Source: Posidonia oceanica
Lineage: Eukaryota > Streptophyta > Magnoliopsida > Alismatales > Posidoniaceae
Assembly (NCBI GenBank): GCA_037176725.1
Contig: JAZBRS010000075.1
Location: 72,604,001-72,668,000, forward strand
Reading direction: 5' to 3'
Length of the DNA stretch: 64,000 bases
Part shown: positions 52,357-63,900 of the stretch, in pieces
How the letters are laid out: the number at the start of each line of letters is the position of its first letter
Position numbering within the stretch: the stretch's first letter is position 1
Program-made: the position numbers and the translations under genes
Notes under the pieces: model-generated
Told to the model about the DNA's origin: nothing
Databases searched by the model: none
Seen by the model: only the letters and a program-made list of their open reading frames with translations

Positions 52357-55133
52357 TGTAACACCCGGGAATTCTTTCCCTTTTAATTGTACAAATTTAA
52401 TAAATTCCTGTATTTGTGGACTAGTGTTACTGGCCTCGTGGGTCCCACTTGTAATTGTTTGTGGACCCCACCTGTAGTTGTTGTGGACTCCACTTGTGGT
52501 TGTTGATGGAACCAGATTGTGATTTGGTCCTTGATTTTCTCTTTAATTGTCCTTTGATCTCTATCTTATGTTCCTTGTGATTTCCTAATTCTTGAGGGTG
52601 TGCTGTGTAATTTATCCATCATATCACTGTGTGCAGGACCGCATGGCACTGTACGTGTATGTTTGGTGCGTTGCTGTCGCTGGTTCGCGTGCCTGTGCTG
52701 ATGGGTGAGGACACGAGATCTACGCCTTGCGGGGGAAAGCGTCGCTCCTGTACGTTTGCAGTGCGGAGGCTGTGGCTTTATATTTCTGCATGGCTTCGTG
52801 CATCCTCCCTGCAACACACACACTGCATTTTCTTTCTCTACATCTCCTTCTTCTCTCTCAACCATCTCTCACCTCTCTCTCTCTCTCTCCCACTCATTCT
52901 CTCTCCCACCCCTCCACTCACCCTCTTTCCTCCCCCTCTCCCCACTCCCACTCCCACTCCCCCTCCCCCTCTCGGTTTTCCGCCCCCCCCCCCCCCCATT
53001 GTCTACTCCCTCCCACCCTCTCGTCTCACTCCCTCCTCTTCTCCCTCTTCCCCACTCTCCCTCCCTCCCCCTGTCTCTTCCTCCTCTGTCTCTCCACCCA
53101 CTCCCCCTCTCCATCTCCTCCTCCTCGTCGTCCTCCTCCCCCACACTCCCTCTCCCTCTCGTCGTGCCTTAACTCCCCTTGCTGGCACGAAATCTCTCCT
53201 CCTCCTCACCTATCTCCACCTCCCTCCTTCCTCCTCCACCTCCTCCCTCTCCTCTCCACCTTCCCCTTCCTCCCATCCCCTCTTTCTCCTCCTTCCTCTA
53301 TGGCCGTGGTGGTGGGCTATAGCCAGTTTCTCCTCCTCCTCGGATCGTGCGGTGGCGGCGAGCTCCGGTCTTCCTCTTGGTGGTCGAACAAGCTCGTGGA
53401 CGGCCGTGAGGAGCTTGGTATGGCGGCGGGTCGTCGGAGTCGCGCGAGGTCGTCGATGAGGGTAGTGGGTGCCACTGCCTTGAAGTGCACATCTCGCCCC
53501 TCTTGCTCCATTTAGCTTAAAATGATAGATTTGTGTTTCTTACTATAAATTGAATGTCATGGAAGTGTTTTAGAAAATTTTAGTGGATTATATAGATTTT
53601 TAGTCGAATTATCCGGCTTCAGTTGATAAATGCATGCTTTATGGTTTTTCTGTGTTTTCGTGAGCTATGAACCTTGGAAGGCCATGATTCTTGTATGGTT
53701 GCGTTCCTTGTTTAATTTTGAATATTTTGATATACTGTATGCAATTTTTAGTTGAGTGTAGGAAAAATGAGATTTTTGGGAAAATGGCAGGTTTGCCCGT
53801 TTGTGCCCTGATTCGGCGTGCCGAAATCCTTTGGCATGCCATGGCAGGGGACAGTTCAGTAGACCGAAAACTTTCGGTCTGCCGAACCAGGGCTTGGAGC
53901 GGTAACAGGCTCCTGGTTCGGTCGATCGGAAGATTCCGGTCTGCCGAACTAGTGCTTGGGACTTTTCCTAGGCCTGTTTTGGTGGGTGTTTGTTTATTGA
54001 TTAATTAGTGTTTAATTGTGCCTTAACCTGTGATTATCTTGTGGCTTGATAAATGTTTTCAAAGCTGATTTTTGAGAAAAATGTGGATGCATTTTCAAAA
54101 GGTTTTGCCGAGGTTTTGTTGGGGCCGAAACCTGGCAGTTGTGTAGTCTGGACCCGGGGATGCGATAGAGTTCCTAGCGTGTAGCACACTTTGCCTGGGC
54201 TGAGGTTCGAGGCTCGGGGTGTCGGCCATACCTAGCGGTATCGTGGCAGCAGACTTGGGAGGTATGATACTCCTACGTAGCTGAGCATGATACCCTAGTC
54301 GTTACGGGCACCAGGACTTGCCTTTTGTGGTGCTGAGGAACCCATGAGTGGTTCAGAGCACATTATTACTGGCACCAATGAGGCGTGTCCTGTGGTTCTG
54401 TCTTGATTGAGGACAGCTCACCCTAGTAGGGTGAGTAGCTTTCTCAAGTGGAGATCACTTTTGAGACTTCTCTGGTGAGAGAATGCCGTGACGGGCATGC
54501 TCCTCCACAGGGTGGGTGTCCGTGGCAGTGCAATGAGTGCAAGGGTGAGTCCTTGGCTACTGCTTGAGGCCAGGTTGGTTGCTTGGCGCCAGGCAATACA
54601 ACTAGTTATGGTTTTGTGCCTGTGGGGGTGTGTTTGGTTTGTTGCTGGCCGTATTGAGCCTCGAGCTTTTCCCGCTTTTGCGGGATTGCGATTTTGCTGA
54701 GTTTTGGGCCGGTAGGCTGAGCTTTGATAAATAAGAATTGATTTACATATGATTTTCCCAGTTTGGCTTATTAGGCTTTGGGAAATATGTTTTATTATTA
54801 TAAAATGATTATGCTAACTCGAATTTGGAGTTTTGACCGGTTTATGCCTTATTGCGATTTTTATTCTGGTTTTGTCGTGGTTTTGCGAGGTGTGTGCTGG
54901 GTGACAATTTTTTGTCACTCATGTGTGTTTTATTGTGGTTTTAGTTGCAAGTGCAAACGATTGGCTGGTGTTGGTTCATAGTGCATATAGTCGAAGTCAC
55001 GTAGCTATCCACTGCAAGTTCCTGGCACGGTTTTTTGTTGTTTAGCCCGTAAATAATTGTATATGTAACAATTATTTATGTTTTAATTTGTTTGGGCTAT
55101 TGAAATGTGTTGATAGCGACTCGAGTCATCACA
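52357..55133 (+). mobile_element. 2.8-kb gypsy-like solo LTR
   Basis: Starts TGTAACACCCGGGAATTC and ends GACTCGAGTCATCACA. The flanks TAAAA and TGAAA differ at one base. Same family as the solo LTR at 44888-47908 but in the opposite orientation. It contains a CT-rich block with a poly-C run (52860-53300), on which long Ser/Pro/Leu frames are by-products. CGGTCTGCCGAAC-type words recur near 53870 and 53940. Confidence 0.82.
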
Positions 55134-56480
55134 TGAAAGGACAAGATACAAGGCACGACTAGTTGCAAAAGGCTACAGTCAGAAAGAAGTAGTTGATTAC
55201 AATGACATTTTCTCATCGGTTGTCAGACGCACTTCTATCTAAGTGTTACTTGCATTAGTAGCATATCGAAAATTGGTGCTAGAGCAGTTGGACGTGAAGA
55301 CATCTTTTCTACATGGAGGGCTAGAAGAAGATATCTTGATGAGTCAACCAGAGGAGCCGTTCTTGGAAAGAAAGATCATGTATGCAGATCGAAGAAATCT
55401 CTTAATGGATTCAAGCAATCTCTATGGCAGTAGTACAAGAGGTTTGACAGTTTCATGATTAGGAATTGCTATAACAAAAGTCTGTATGATTGTTGTGTGT
55501 ATCAGAACAGGTTGAATGATGGTTCATACATCTATTTGCTTCTCTATGTAGTTGATATGCTCATCACCACATGAGACAAAGCAGAGATTTAGAAACTGAA
55601 GAAACTCATTAGTTCAAAATTTGACATGAAAGACCTCAGTGCAGCAAAGAAAATTTTGGGAATGGAGATCTATAGGGACAGAAATCAGGAGAAGCTTTTC
55701 TTGTCACTGAAGAACTATATTCAGAAAGTCTTATCAAAATTTGGTATGGCTACTGCAAAACCTTTGAATACTCCATCTGCTGCAAACTTATGTCTTTTTA
55801 CAGTATTTGTACCTTAGTCAAAAGCCGAAGAGGAGTACATGTCTCGTGTTTCCTATGCTAGTGTAGTTGGGAGTCTGATGTATGCGATGGTGTGCACTAT
55901 GCCTGATATGACACATGCTGTTAGTGTTATCAACAGGTTTATGACTTAGAAAAGAACATTGACAGGCTGTAAAGTGCATATTCCGGTATTTGAAAGGAAC
56001 ATCTGATATAGGTATCATCTATAGAGGTGATACAGATTGCTTGGTTGCAGGTTATTCTAATTAAGATTACGCTGTAGATGTAGATGGTAGAAGATCAATG
56101 ACTGGTTACATCTTCACAGTAGATAGTCTTGTAGTGAGTTGGAAAGCAACTCTACAACCATCGATTACCCTGTCTACAACAGAGATAGAGTATATGGCAT
56201 TGACGAAAGCTGCTAAGGAAGGCATCTGGCTTAAAGGACTAGTTGGAGATGTTGGATTACAACAAAATCAGGTTATAGTGTATTGCGACAGTTTGAGTGC
56301 TATATGCTTAGCCAAGGATCAAGTGCATCATGTGAGATATCACTTCATCTGTACAGAGAAGAGAATCAAGGTGAAGAAGATTGGCACAAAAGACAATCCG
56401 GCTGATATGTTCACCAAACCGGTTCTTGAGAGCAAGTTTCTACATTATTTAGACTTGCTCAATGTTAACAGTTGGCAATA
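55134..56480 (+). pseudogene. Copia RT and RNase H remnant
   Basis: RT pieces include RLVAKGYSQKEVVDYNDIF, LEQLDVKTSFLHGGLEEDI, and LLLYVVDMLIT where YVDD is expected, so the second position of the catalytic pair region reads V instead of D. FDMKDLSAAKKILGMEIYRD follows. RNase H (56098-56481) has YCDSLSAICLAKD and DNPADMFTKPV. Several stops and frame changes are present. Confidence 0.88.
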
Positions 56481-56532
56481 GCCCCAAGGTGGGGTTGGCG
56501 GTGGCAATGATCTATTCTGAGAGGATTCAACT

Positions 56533-56545
56533 CAAGGTGGAGAAT
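56533..56545 (+). other. Copia polypurine tract
   Basis: CAAGGTGGAGAAT immediately precedes the right LTR start. Confidence 0.75.
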
Positions 56546-56990
56546 TGTTAAAATATGCTTTGAATCCAAGGTTTATTGAGCAGCAGAACATTAGGCGGAC
56601 ATCCGCTACTTCGTCTATACAATGGGCACAACATCAGTACTTGAGCAGACGTCCGCTACTTCTCTGACTGGATGTCGCTGAAGGAGTTAGAGCTTTAGCA
56701 GACGTCCGCATGGACGTCCATTATGGTTGCCTATTGAAATATCTTAATTCGTTTTAGGATATTATGAGTTGCTCATTCCTTTGTAAACATTGAGGGAGAT
56801 GTGACGAATGTTCCTCTGGTCTCTTTCATCACCCTTTTAATATCTTAAAGAATAGTGAAACCTTCTCCTCATCGTTGCCTGTGGACGTAGTCTTTTATGC
56901 TGAACCACGTAAACACTTCTTTTCTTCTTTGTTGTGTGATTATTTGTTTTGTGTGTTCATGGTTTTCTGTTTATGATTTTCACCATAACA
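56546..56990 (+). repeat. Right LTR of the composite Copia element
   Basis: Starts TGTTAAAATATGCTTTG and ends TTTTCACCATAACA. GCGGACATCCGC and GCAGACGTCCGC words (56592-56712) form three short inverted repeats. A GTGGACGTAG...CTGAACCACGTAAA phrase near 56880 is familiar from Copia LTRs. No similarity to the left LTR. Confidence 0.75.
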
Positions 56991-57414
56991 CAATATTAAT
57001 CATCATTTGTAAAATCATGACGTCTACTCATCTAGTATTCATAAAAGTGATTGTCCTCACTCCTGTGTCACGAATAACGATAATAGGTTGAACTCTAAAC
57101 ACGTGAGGTCCAACAACATTGTTGGCCCTTGATCTTAGCATTGGCGGGTCAGATCTCAACAAATTTCTCTTTTCTTTTCTTTTTTTGCTAACAAAAAACC
57201 TAACAGACTTAACCTATCACTAAACCCTAGGCCAGAATGAGACCCCACAATCCACTCCAACCAGGAAAGTCTAGGTTTATGGAGGAAAATTCTTGAGATC
57301 TCGAGGAATGTAAAAACTACCATAATGCCAACTGCACTAGGGTCATCCTTGCTTCCCTACTTTTTTGTAGCCACTTCCTGAAGACAATAATTCAAATGCT
57401 CCATTTCCCGCGCC
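56991..57414 (+). other. Upstream region of the F-box gene
   Basis: 424 bp between the Copia LTR and the TATA box. AT-rich, no gene; this is all the non-TE sequence available as upstream promoter. Confidence 0.5.
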
Positions 57415-57423
57415 TATAAATAG
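57415..57423 (+). promoter_or_regulatory. TATA box of the F-box gene
   Basis: TATAAATAG preceded by CCCGCGCC, 143 bp before the ATG, in a good position for a start site near 57450. Confidence 0.7.
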
Positions 57424-57500
57424 AGTTCTGCTTCCTTGTCTTCCTCATTTCTTTTTCTGCTTCCTTCTCTTCCTCACATCTTTCCATCACTGGTCTGAAG

Positions 57501-57522
57501 CAGAGAGAGAGGGAGAGGGAGA

Positions 57523-57566
<44 letters not shown>
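57501..57566 (+). repeat. (GA)n microsatellite ending at the start codon
   Basis: A run of AGAGAGAGAG with a few interruptions ends exactly at GAGAGATG, so its last A is the A of the start codon. Such CT/GA tracts are common in plant 5' leaders. Confidence 0.9.
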
Positions 57567-57570
<4 letters not shown>

Positions 57571-60500
57571 GAGACCGGGTAAGAGGAGGAGGAGCACAAT
57601 CTCGGCCTGCACATCGCCTCGCTCAAGTTTTCTCACACCTCGCTTCGCCTTCGCCTGGTGAGCTCCTCTTCCTCTCGCTCTCTCTCACACTCTTCCGACG
57701 TGCGATTCGAATTCCTCGAAATCGATTTGGTTTCCGCTCAACTGCAACAGGAAACCGGCGAGAAATCTCTGGAAATCTGTTTTTCTACTGCAGTCAGCCG
57801 TCGACTCTGTGCTCGGACGCTCTAATGGGCGAGTCCCAGAGCTCCTGTTAGTTTTTATCCAGATCGGAGTTGTTTTCCATTTTTCCAGTGGTTACGTGTT
57901 CCGATTCCTGTTTTCCACTTCGTCCGCGGCTCTTTTTTTCTTCCAATTTTTCTCTGCTGTCCATTGTTACGATATCTGCTTGTTTTCCTTTTTGAAATCG
58001 AGATTTCTATCTCTGCTACTTCGATTTCAGTTCGCGAGTTCCAGATCTAAATTCATCAGCTACTGGTATTTGAAACGGTTTGGTTTGAGCTCCATTTAGT
58101 GGAGATCGATCCTCGAAACACATATTTAGAACTGAGATCTCCCATCTCACTGCACTGTTTTCAGAATCTGCATTGCGAATTGTTCTTGAATTTTAGTGAA
58201 GATACGTTTACTTCAAGCTGATCGTTCACGCCAAAGCGTTTTCAGATGAAAATTGTAGTCGACTTGGGACTTACTACTGCTTGTTATTTACTTTCCCTCT
58301 TTGATCGCCCTAACTCCGAGACTCGATCAGCTCAGTGTCTAGAAGCTTCAAAGAAATCGAAACGTGATTGAAAATTTCAGATGCGTTAGTGGCATCACGC
58401 ATGCTGTAGATCGCTAATGAAGACAAAATCCGTGTTGTAATTCTCGCTTTTTTTTCCTCTCGCTCCATCAATTCATGTACGTCTTATGAACTGCAACTGT
58501 TCATGATCATGACACCTGCTGAAGGTAGCGATGACATGATCATGTTTCTGGAGTCGGCAGCTGCAGCTGTATCGTGTTCAACTGAATTCCTTGTTTCTAA
58601 CCAATTCGTGAACGGAACAACCAGGTATGAGGAGGACGCGTGGACGGAGATCGCCAAATTCCTGGACGGGAGGAGCATGGCGATGCTTGGGTTGGTCAAC
58701 AAATGGTTCCACCGTGTGATGACGGAGGATTGTCTGTGGAAGTACGCCACCTTGCGTGATCTGCGGTTTCCGTCACCACCAGGCGAGGTCTCGTGCAAGT
58801 GGAGAATCATATACTCCTCCGCCCATGGTAATAAGAAAAAGACCAAACCAACCAAAACCTGTCCAAACTCCACCGCAACACTTCTGTTGCGTCGAGACTG
58901 ACACGTGTGTGTTGGTTGTTGCAGATGGTACCCACTCCTACAGCTTCCGCCAGCAAGAGAAACACATCGGTGAGTCTGAAATCTACATCACGGTGGAATC
59001 GAATCTGTTGCTGTTTTCATTTGGTTTGAATGTTTATAAATGGTGTTGCTGCCATTAATGTTTTGGTAGATTGGATGCGAATTGGGGCCTTCTTTTTCGA
59101 CTCACCTTGTGCTTTGCTAACGGAGCACCTCACCCTGCCTGAGAGATTGCCAAGAGTAGACGAAGATCCAGGAAAGGCAATTCAGGCTTCTGGAACCTGC
59201 ATGTTAGCCAACGTCAAAACAGGAATCTGGATTGCAGGTAATGCAACAGAATTAGTAATTGTATTTCATTTCTGATTTCTCTTCTCTTCTATCAATTGGT
59301 ATTTCAATCAACGACTTGAATCTGTATTGTTGGATTGCCCCAGATCTTCAGCTCGTTCGTTGCCCAGTGTGTAATCTCAACACATGCGAAGGTAGCAAAA
59401 ACTCGAAAGTGAAGCGCCTTGTTGCTGAATCCTGACTATGAAACATGTCAATGAGTCTTTGACGGTTGAGTTAAGATTGAATAAGATTTTGAAGCTGATG
59501 ATCCAGGTGGCATATATTTATTAACACAGTTGTTCCATTGTCTCTTGCAGGAACAATGCAGACGTTGGACGCAAGGCATGCGGAGCTCTTCCTTCACAAG
59601 GAATTCAAAAGCGGAAAATGGGATTACGAGGAGCTTGGAACCCATCGGGTGCAGGAGCATGCCAGTGCCGCATCCGGTGCTCTTTTTGATGTCAAGTACA
59701 TCAAGTCCGTATGTACTGCCGGTAACTAACAACTAAGATCCAGTTTCGTAATTCCGAAACAAAACGTGGTACTACAAGAAACAAGAACACGGATAATGGA
59801 AATCCAACGATGCTGACTGGGGGCCTGTTTTAAACCACCAAACTATATTTCATTAAATTAAATCATGAATTTATTTACAAACGGCTTTGGTTTTTTTTCA
59901 TAGGTATGGATAGGTACATAAACCGAGGCTTTCAATTTAACGGCTGAAATAAACTCACATGGGTTGGTTGTTTTCACAACATTTTATTCAAATAACAGCA
60001 TTACCCTTCGGATCAAATTGCTAGGGGGTAAAAAGGTAAATCAACAAGAAAGAAAAATTTAAGAAAATCAAATGGACCCATAGCTATATCAAAAAGAAAT
60101 CAAATAAATGGATTTGATTTTTCCATTTTAAAATACCCATGTAGTACTACTTACTGTTTAGATTATTCAAAAAACCAGAATAACCAATCAAACGGCCTTG
60201 GGATTCCTACTACACTTACATAGCAGTAATTCTTTTAAAATTACCAGATTTATGTAGCTAGTTGATATTATCTGGTACTTCCAGAATCAGAATTCTCTAG
60301 ATTTTTTTAAAAGGTAAATTCTTATCTATTCTGACCTTGAGAGCAACTGGACACCTGCAGAGGTTATGGACATCAAGTCTTGGGTTGGACAGCCCAATGA
60401 TTGGCTGCCCAAGGCAAGAATAGGTCTCCACGCTGTTGCTGTAAACACCAATCTCCAACCCAATGAAGGTTTTATTATTTTAGAAACCCATTTCGTATCA

Positions 60501-60641
60501 GTGGTCCGCAATATAAAAGATCTTTTCGCTAATTTCCTGTTTATATCACCATCCACAGGAGTTAATGTGAAGTTCCAGGTGATGAGAGCTGGAGAGGACG
60601 GGGACATCGTCTCCATAAGGGTCTCTCAGCAACTACTATAG
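57566..60641 (+). CDS. F-box protein, RMF/At3g61730-like, eight exons
   Basis: F-box proteins link substrates to the SCF ubiquitin ligase. Exons: 57566-57657, 58625-58827, 58925-58969, 59070-59237, 59344-59391, 59551-59721, 60361-60468, 60559-60641. All introns are GT-AG with matching phases; product 305 residues. Exon 1 gives a basic MQRPGKRRRSTIS leader and joins to give a W-Y-E-E-D sequence. The F-box is in DAWTEIAKFLDGRSMAMLGL to TEDCLWKY (~34-75). Further on are HSYSFRQQEKHI, DWMRIGAFFFDS, a C-x2-C...C cluster (RCPVCNLNTCEG), TMQTLDARHAELFLHKEF and the end SIRVSQQLL. I recognise this as the family that includes Arabidopsis RMF, but only from memory. A later in-frame ATG at 58503 lies in intron 1 and is not used here, because exon 1 restores the conserved join. 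Confidence 0.85.
59822..60197. mobile_element. Possible MITE in F-box intron 6
   Basis: The left end GGCCTGTTTTAAACCACC and the right end CCAATCAAACGGCC are roughly inverted. The interior is AT-rich and non-coding. A target duplication was not resolved. Confidence 0.35.
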
Positions 60642-61700
60642 CTATTCTTTACACCACATTAACAAATTGAGATCTCGTTTTTGTCATAGAATAGTTTTTG
60701 CCCGACGTGGCCCTTGTAAGTAGAACACAATCAATATATGATTACCATCGTAGAATCATTTTCTCTTCTTCACAAATCCCTAACAAATGTGGTTAAATTT
60801 TGTGAATTTTCCTCTTACCATTTCAAAGTGTAGACTGGCCCCTTCTTTAACAAATAATATCAAATGAATGATTGTTTTACCAGATTCACTTCTTTCGCTG
60901 TACGTATGATAATAGGTGTTGTGCAATTTCCACAAGATGTAAAAATAACTAAAAACCACAACCATGCAAACCAGAAACCGAGTCACAGGCTCCAAGCCCA
61001 ACAGGCAGGTCTAACATTCCACGTCTAAGCAACTTAAGGGGAGAAGGCATTTGATTCTGAGCTTCTAGAGATCATCATAGTACTGCCCATGAAAGTTAAA
61101 CAAACCGTACATCAAACATAATGTGAAATTTCATATTTTGTTTGGAAACATCACATTTCAGTAATTTTTTCGGGTCATTATGAATTCCTTTGTAGTACAC
61201 ACTCAATGTCTTATTAATTCGGCGAAATAGCTTACTCTCCAGTGGAAAACCTACGTCCTGGTCCTTTCCAAGGTATGTAAGATTCTGATTTTGACTTCAA
61301 TGCCTACGCACTTGGTCGAGGAAGTGGGGTCCAATAGTGCTTTCTCAGCCACCTCTCTGGAAGGTTGAACCCTCCTTCCTTTTGTGCTCCTCCTTTTCTC
61401 TCTCCAAGGCTTCTATTTTTTCTTCTAAATCCTCTACATTTGCCTCTCCCTAGAACCCCTATGCAAATTCTGGCTTCCCATTTGTTACTTTATTGAGTAA
61501 CAATGTAGACTATAGAGGATTTGCTTGTCCTAATATTGATTGACAAAAGAGGCTTCTCCGACTCTCCCTCCCCTCTCCCTATCCAACTTGAGAGAAAGAT
61601 ATCTCCAGAGGTACCTACTATCACCCAATGTGGATTGACTGACTCACCTTCTATTGAACAGTTACGCATCTCTGGTAGATCCTTAGCCATAGAATTCCCG
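60642..61700. other. 3' flank of the F-box gene, no gene seen
   Basis: AT-rich sequence with the transcript end of the F-box gene. The small frames have no recognisable domain. Confidence 0.5.
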
Positions 61701-61719
61701 TCGATCGTTGATCGAGTGA

Positions 61720-63900
61720 TAGTAAATGATTGATGCATTGGGTTGTTGAAGGGCGGTTCCTCTAATGCGATTTTAATCTTAGATCTATCTACTTTGCAAT
61801 CCCCAACCACCTACCCGGTAGTGTCGATGGGGAGTGATGGGTTAGATTCAGAGGATAAACCATTTGTTCCTTCTTTAGATAGTGATGATTCAATACTTGG
61901 TATCCCTATATGCTTTCAACCTACTCTAGGTAATATGTTTGATACTGAGCAGACTAGTCAAAATAGGTCTTCTCCTTCGCCAGCGGTATCCTTTCCATCC
62001 AACCATCGTTTTTTCGTCTCCGGAGGAGGACAGTCATCAATCATTAATGGATTGCGGCATCCTAAGCAAAAAAGATAACTTATGCCAAGCTACTTGTCAG
62101 CTTTCTCAAGACACTTCATTTTCCCATAATTCCTTTATGTTTAATGTTTTTAATTATACCTTGTTTAACATCTCTATTAAGAATAATTGCTCTGGTGCAT
62201 ATTCATCTTACTCTCCCAATAAAGCCTCGATTACAGCAACCGCCGGTGTGTAATAATACATCTTTAACTAATAACATGTGGGATATCTTAATGGGTGATT
62301 CTATGGATTTGGAAGATACGCACAGTAAGTCAGAGATCTGTGCTTTAATTACCTCGATATCCTCCTCTCCTATCTATAGTTCTTCTCGCCGCCTTATGCA
62401 CAATATTAACGATGGCGCATGTCTATCCGCATTAAATGCGTCGATTCGCGATGGATCCTGTACAGTCTTTCCTCCTCTTGATTCAAATAACATTAATTCG
62501 TGTGCAGGGGAAGATATATAGTCTCGACTCTTCGGTTCCCGTTTCTCCCCTTGGACCTCTCCTCGACCAGCATCTCCATAACACGACCATTCGATCAACT
62601 TCTTCTTCCATTTCTACCGGCCCGATCACACTGTCTTCTTAGTCGGAGGAAGAGTGGAAACAAATCAAGAGAAGACGAGTTTGGACACCACTCGTCCAGT
62701 TTTGTGCCAAAACTGGTAGGTGTTATAAATATGGTTTAGTTGGTCATAATAAATCTCTCTACAAATTTAAGGGTACTTGCTTTCATTGTAAATCCCTTGA
62801 TCACACTGTTGCCATCTAGAGATACTTTCCTTCTCTATCTCGGAGATCTCATAACTCTCAACGAATCGCCTTAATGGTGGGTCTCACTCCCAACTACCCC
62901 ATCATTATACCACCCTCTAATGAGACTTGTGACCAACTTGAGTTTTTCTCTTCCTGCTCCATTCCCCTCAATTGACTAAGGACGAGTTAGGAATCCACTT
63001 TATCAATCAATGGCCTGATACCCTGGCATGGGAAATTTTTTTATTTTGTCAATGGAAAATTTCTGATTAAGTTCCCGTCCCAGATCATTAGAGATGAAGC
63101 ATTAAAGGCTTCTGGCGCCACTCTGGTTGCCTTGCCAGCTTCCTTTGCACCATGGTCTATCCACTCGAGTTCAGTCTTCACACTTCGTGACAAAGGGTTC
63201 TGGATCCGTATGGAGGGTATCCCTCACCACCTGTGGAGTATCAATCTATTTTATAGAATGATAGGTGACTTCGTTGAACTCCTTGATGTCGATCTTAGTA
63301 TTGAGCAAGCTAAATTCCAAGGTTTTGCCAAATGGAAAGTTCGACTGCATATGGGGAAGGACCTTCTTGAAATCTGTTATTTTACTTTTGCTAAAAATAT
63401 TTATCCTATTTGCTTCTGTAGAAGTTGGGATATTTGCTCCCCAGCTTCTTCCTCCTGAGGTCCCCCTGCTGTTCCATTCTTGATGGGATCTTCCTTTCAT
63501 AGGGGAAACCAGAAACCTTATGGGAAACCATTCAAGAGTCACAAAGGATGGAAGGGAGGGAGTGGTAGTTGAGGGGTTAATCCTAGGAAGAATGTTTGGA
63601 AACATTCTTGTGGCATGGGTCATGGCACAAATCAAAAACCTCCTGTACACACAAAGCGTCCCCAGCCACAAGAATCAACTACTATTGGCTTGTTGCCCAA
63701 ACCTTGCCCCCCCTTCCCGACAGATCACACTCCTACTGGTGGTCCTATCAATAAGACCCCACCCCTTCCATCTTTTCCGGGTAAAAACAATATAAATACT
63801 ACTTCGACTTCCATTTCAGATCCGTCGTCCAATGTCCATCTACCTTTACTCCCCGTGCCAATGCAAGCCTTATAGAGGTTGCAATCTTCATTCCCCAGCC
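61720..63900 (+). pseudogene. Degenerate LINE ORF1-like protein (zinc knuckle plus DUF4283-like)
   Basis: A decayed zinc-knuckle pair lies at ~62720-62825: CYKYGLVGHNKSLY, then CFHCKSLDHTVAI followed by a stop; one Cys of each C-x2-C-x4-H-x4-C motif is altered or lost. The preceding frame reads SEEEWKQIKRRRVWTPL. A DUF4283-like region follows at ~63044-63400, with GKFLIKFPSQIIRDEALKAS and FWIRMEGIPHHLWSINLFYR. Several stops lie between. Upstream, Ser/Asp-rich frames (61743-62640) probably belong to the same protein. No endonuclease or RT is reached before the window end. It could instead be an old host copy of such a domain pair. Confidence 0.6.

Larger units (their letters stand above)
44203..56990 (+). 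mobile_element. Decayed composite Copia element with three nested insertions
   Basis: It has a left LTR, an initiator-Met-type primer site, a leader, gag, protease, integrase, RT, RNase H, a PPT and a right LTR, in Copia order (integrase before RT). Three pieces interrupt it: a solo LTR (44888-47908), a hAT fragment (~50710-52157) and a second solo LTR (52357-55133). The terminal LTRs (314 bp and 445 bp) are not alike, and flanks (TTTAA and CAATA) give no target duplication, so it is a chimera or two merged copies. Many stops and lost catalytic residues show it is inactive. Confidence 0.75.

Noticed and set aside
52629..53515. Overlapping 155-276-codon plus-strand frames
   Set aside because: They are pyrimidine-rich low-complexity translations inside the second solo LTR.
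58503..58901. 132-codon frame as the first coding exon of the F-box gene
   Set aside because: Exon 57566-57657 splices in phase to 58625 and yields the conserved W-Y-E-E-D join; the ATG at 58503 would lie in intron 1.
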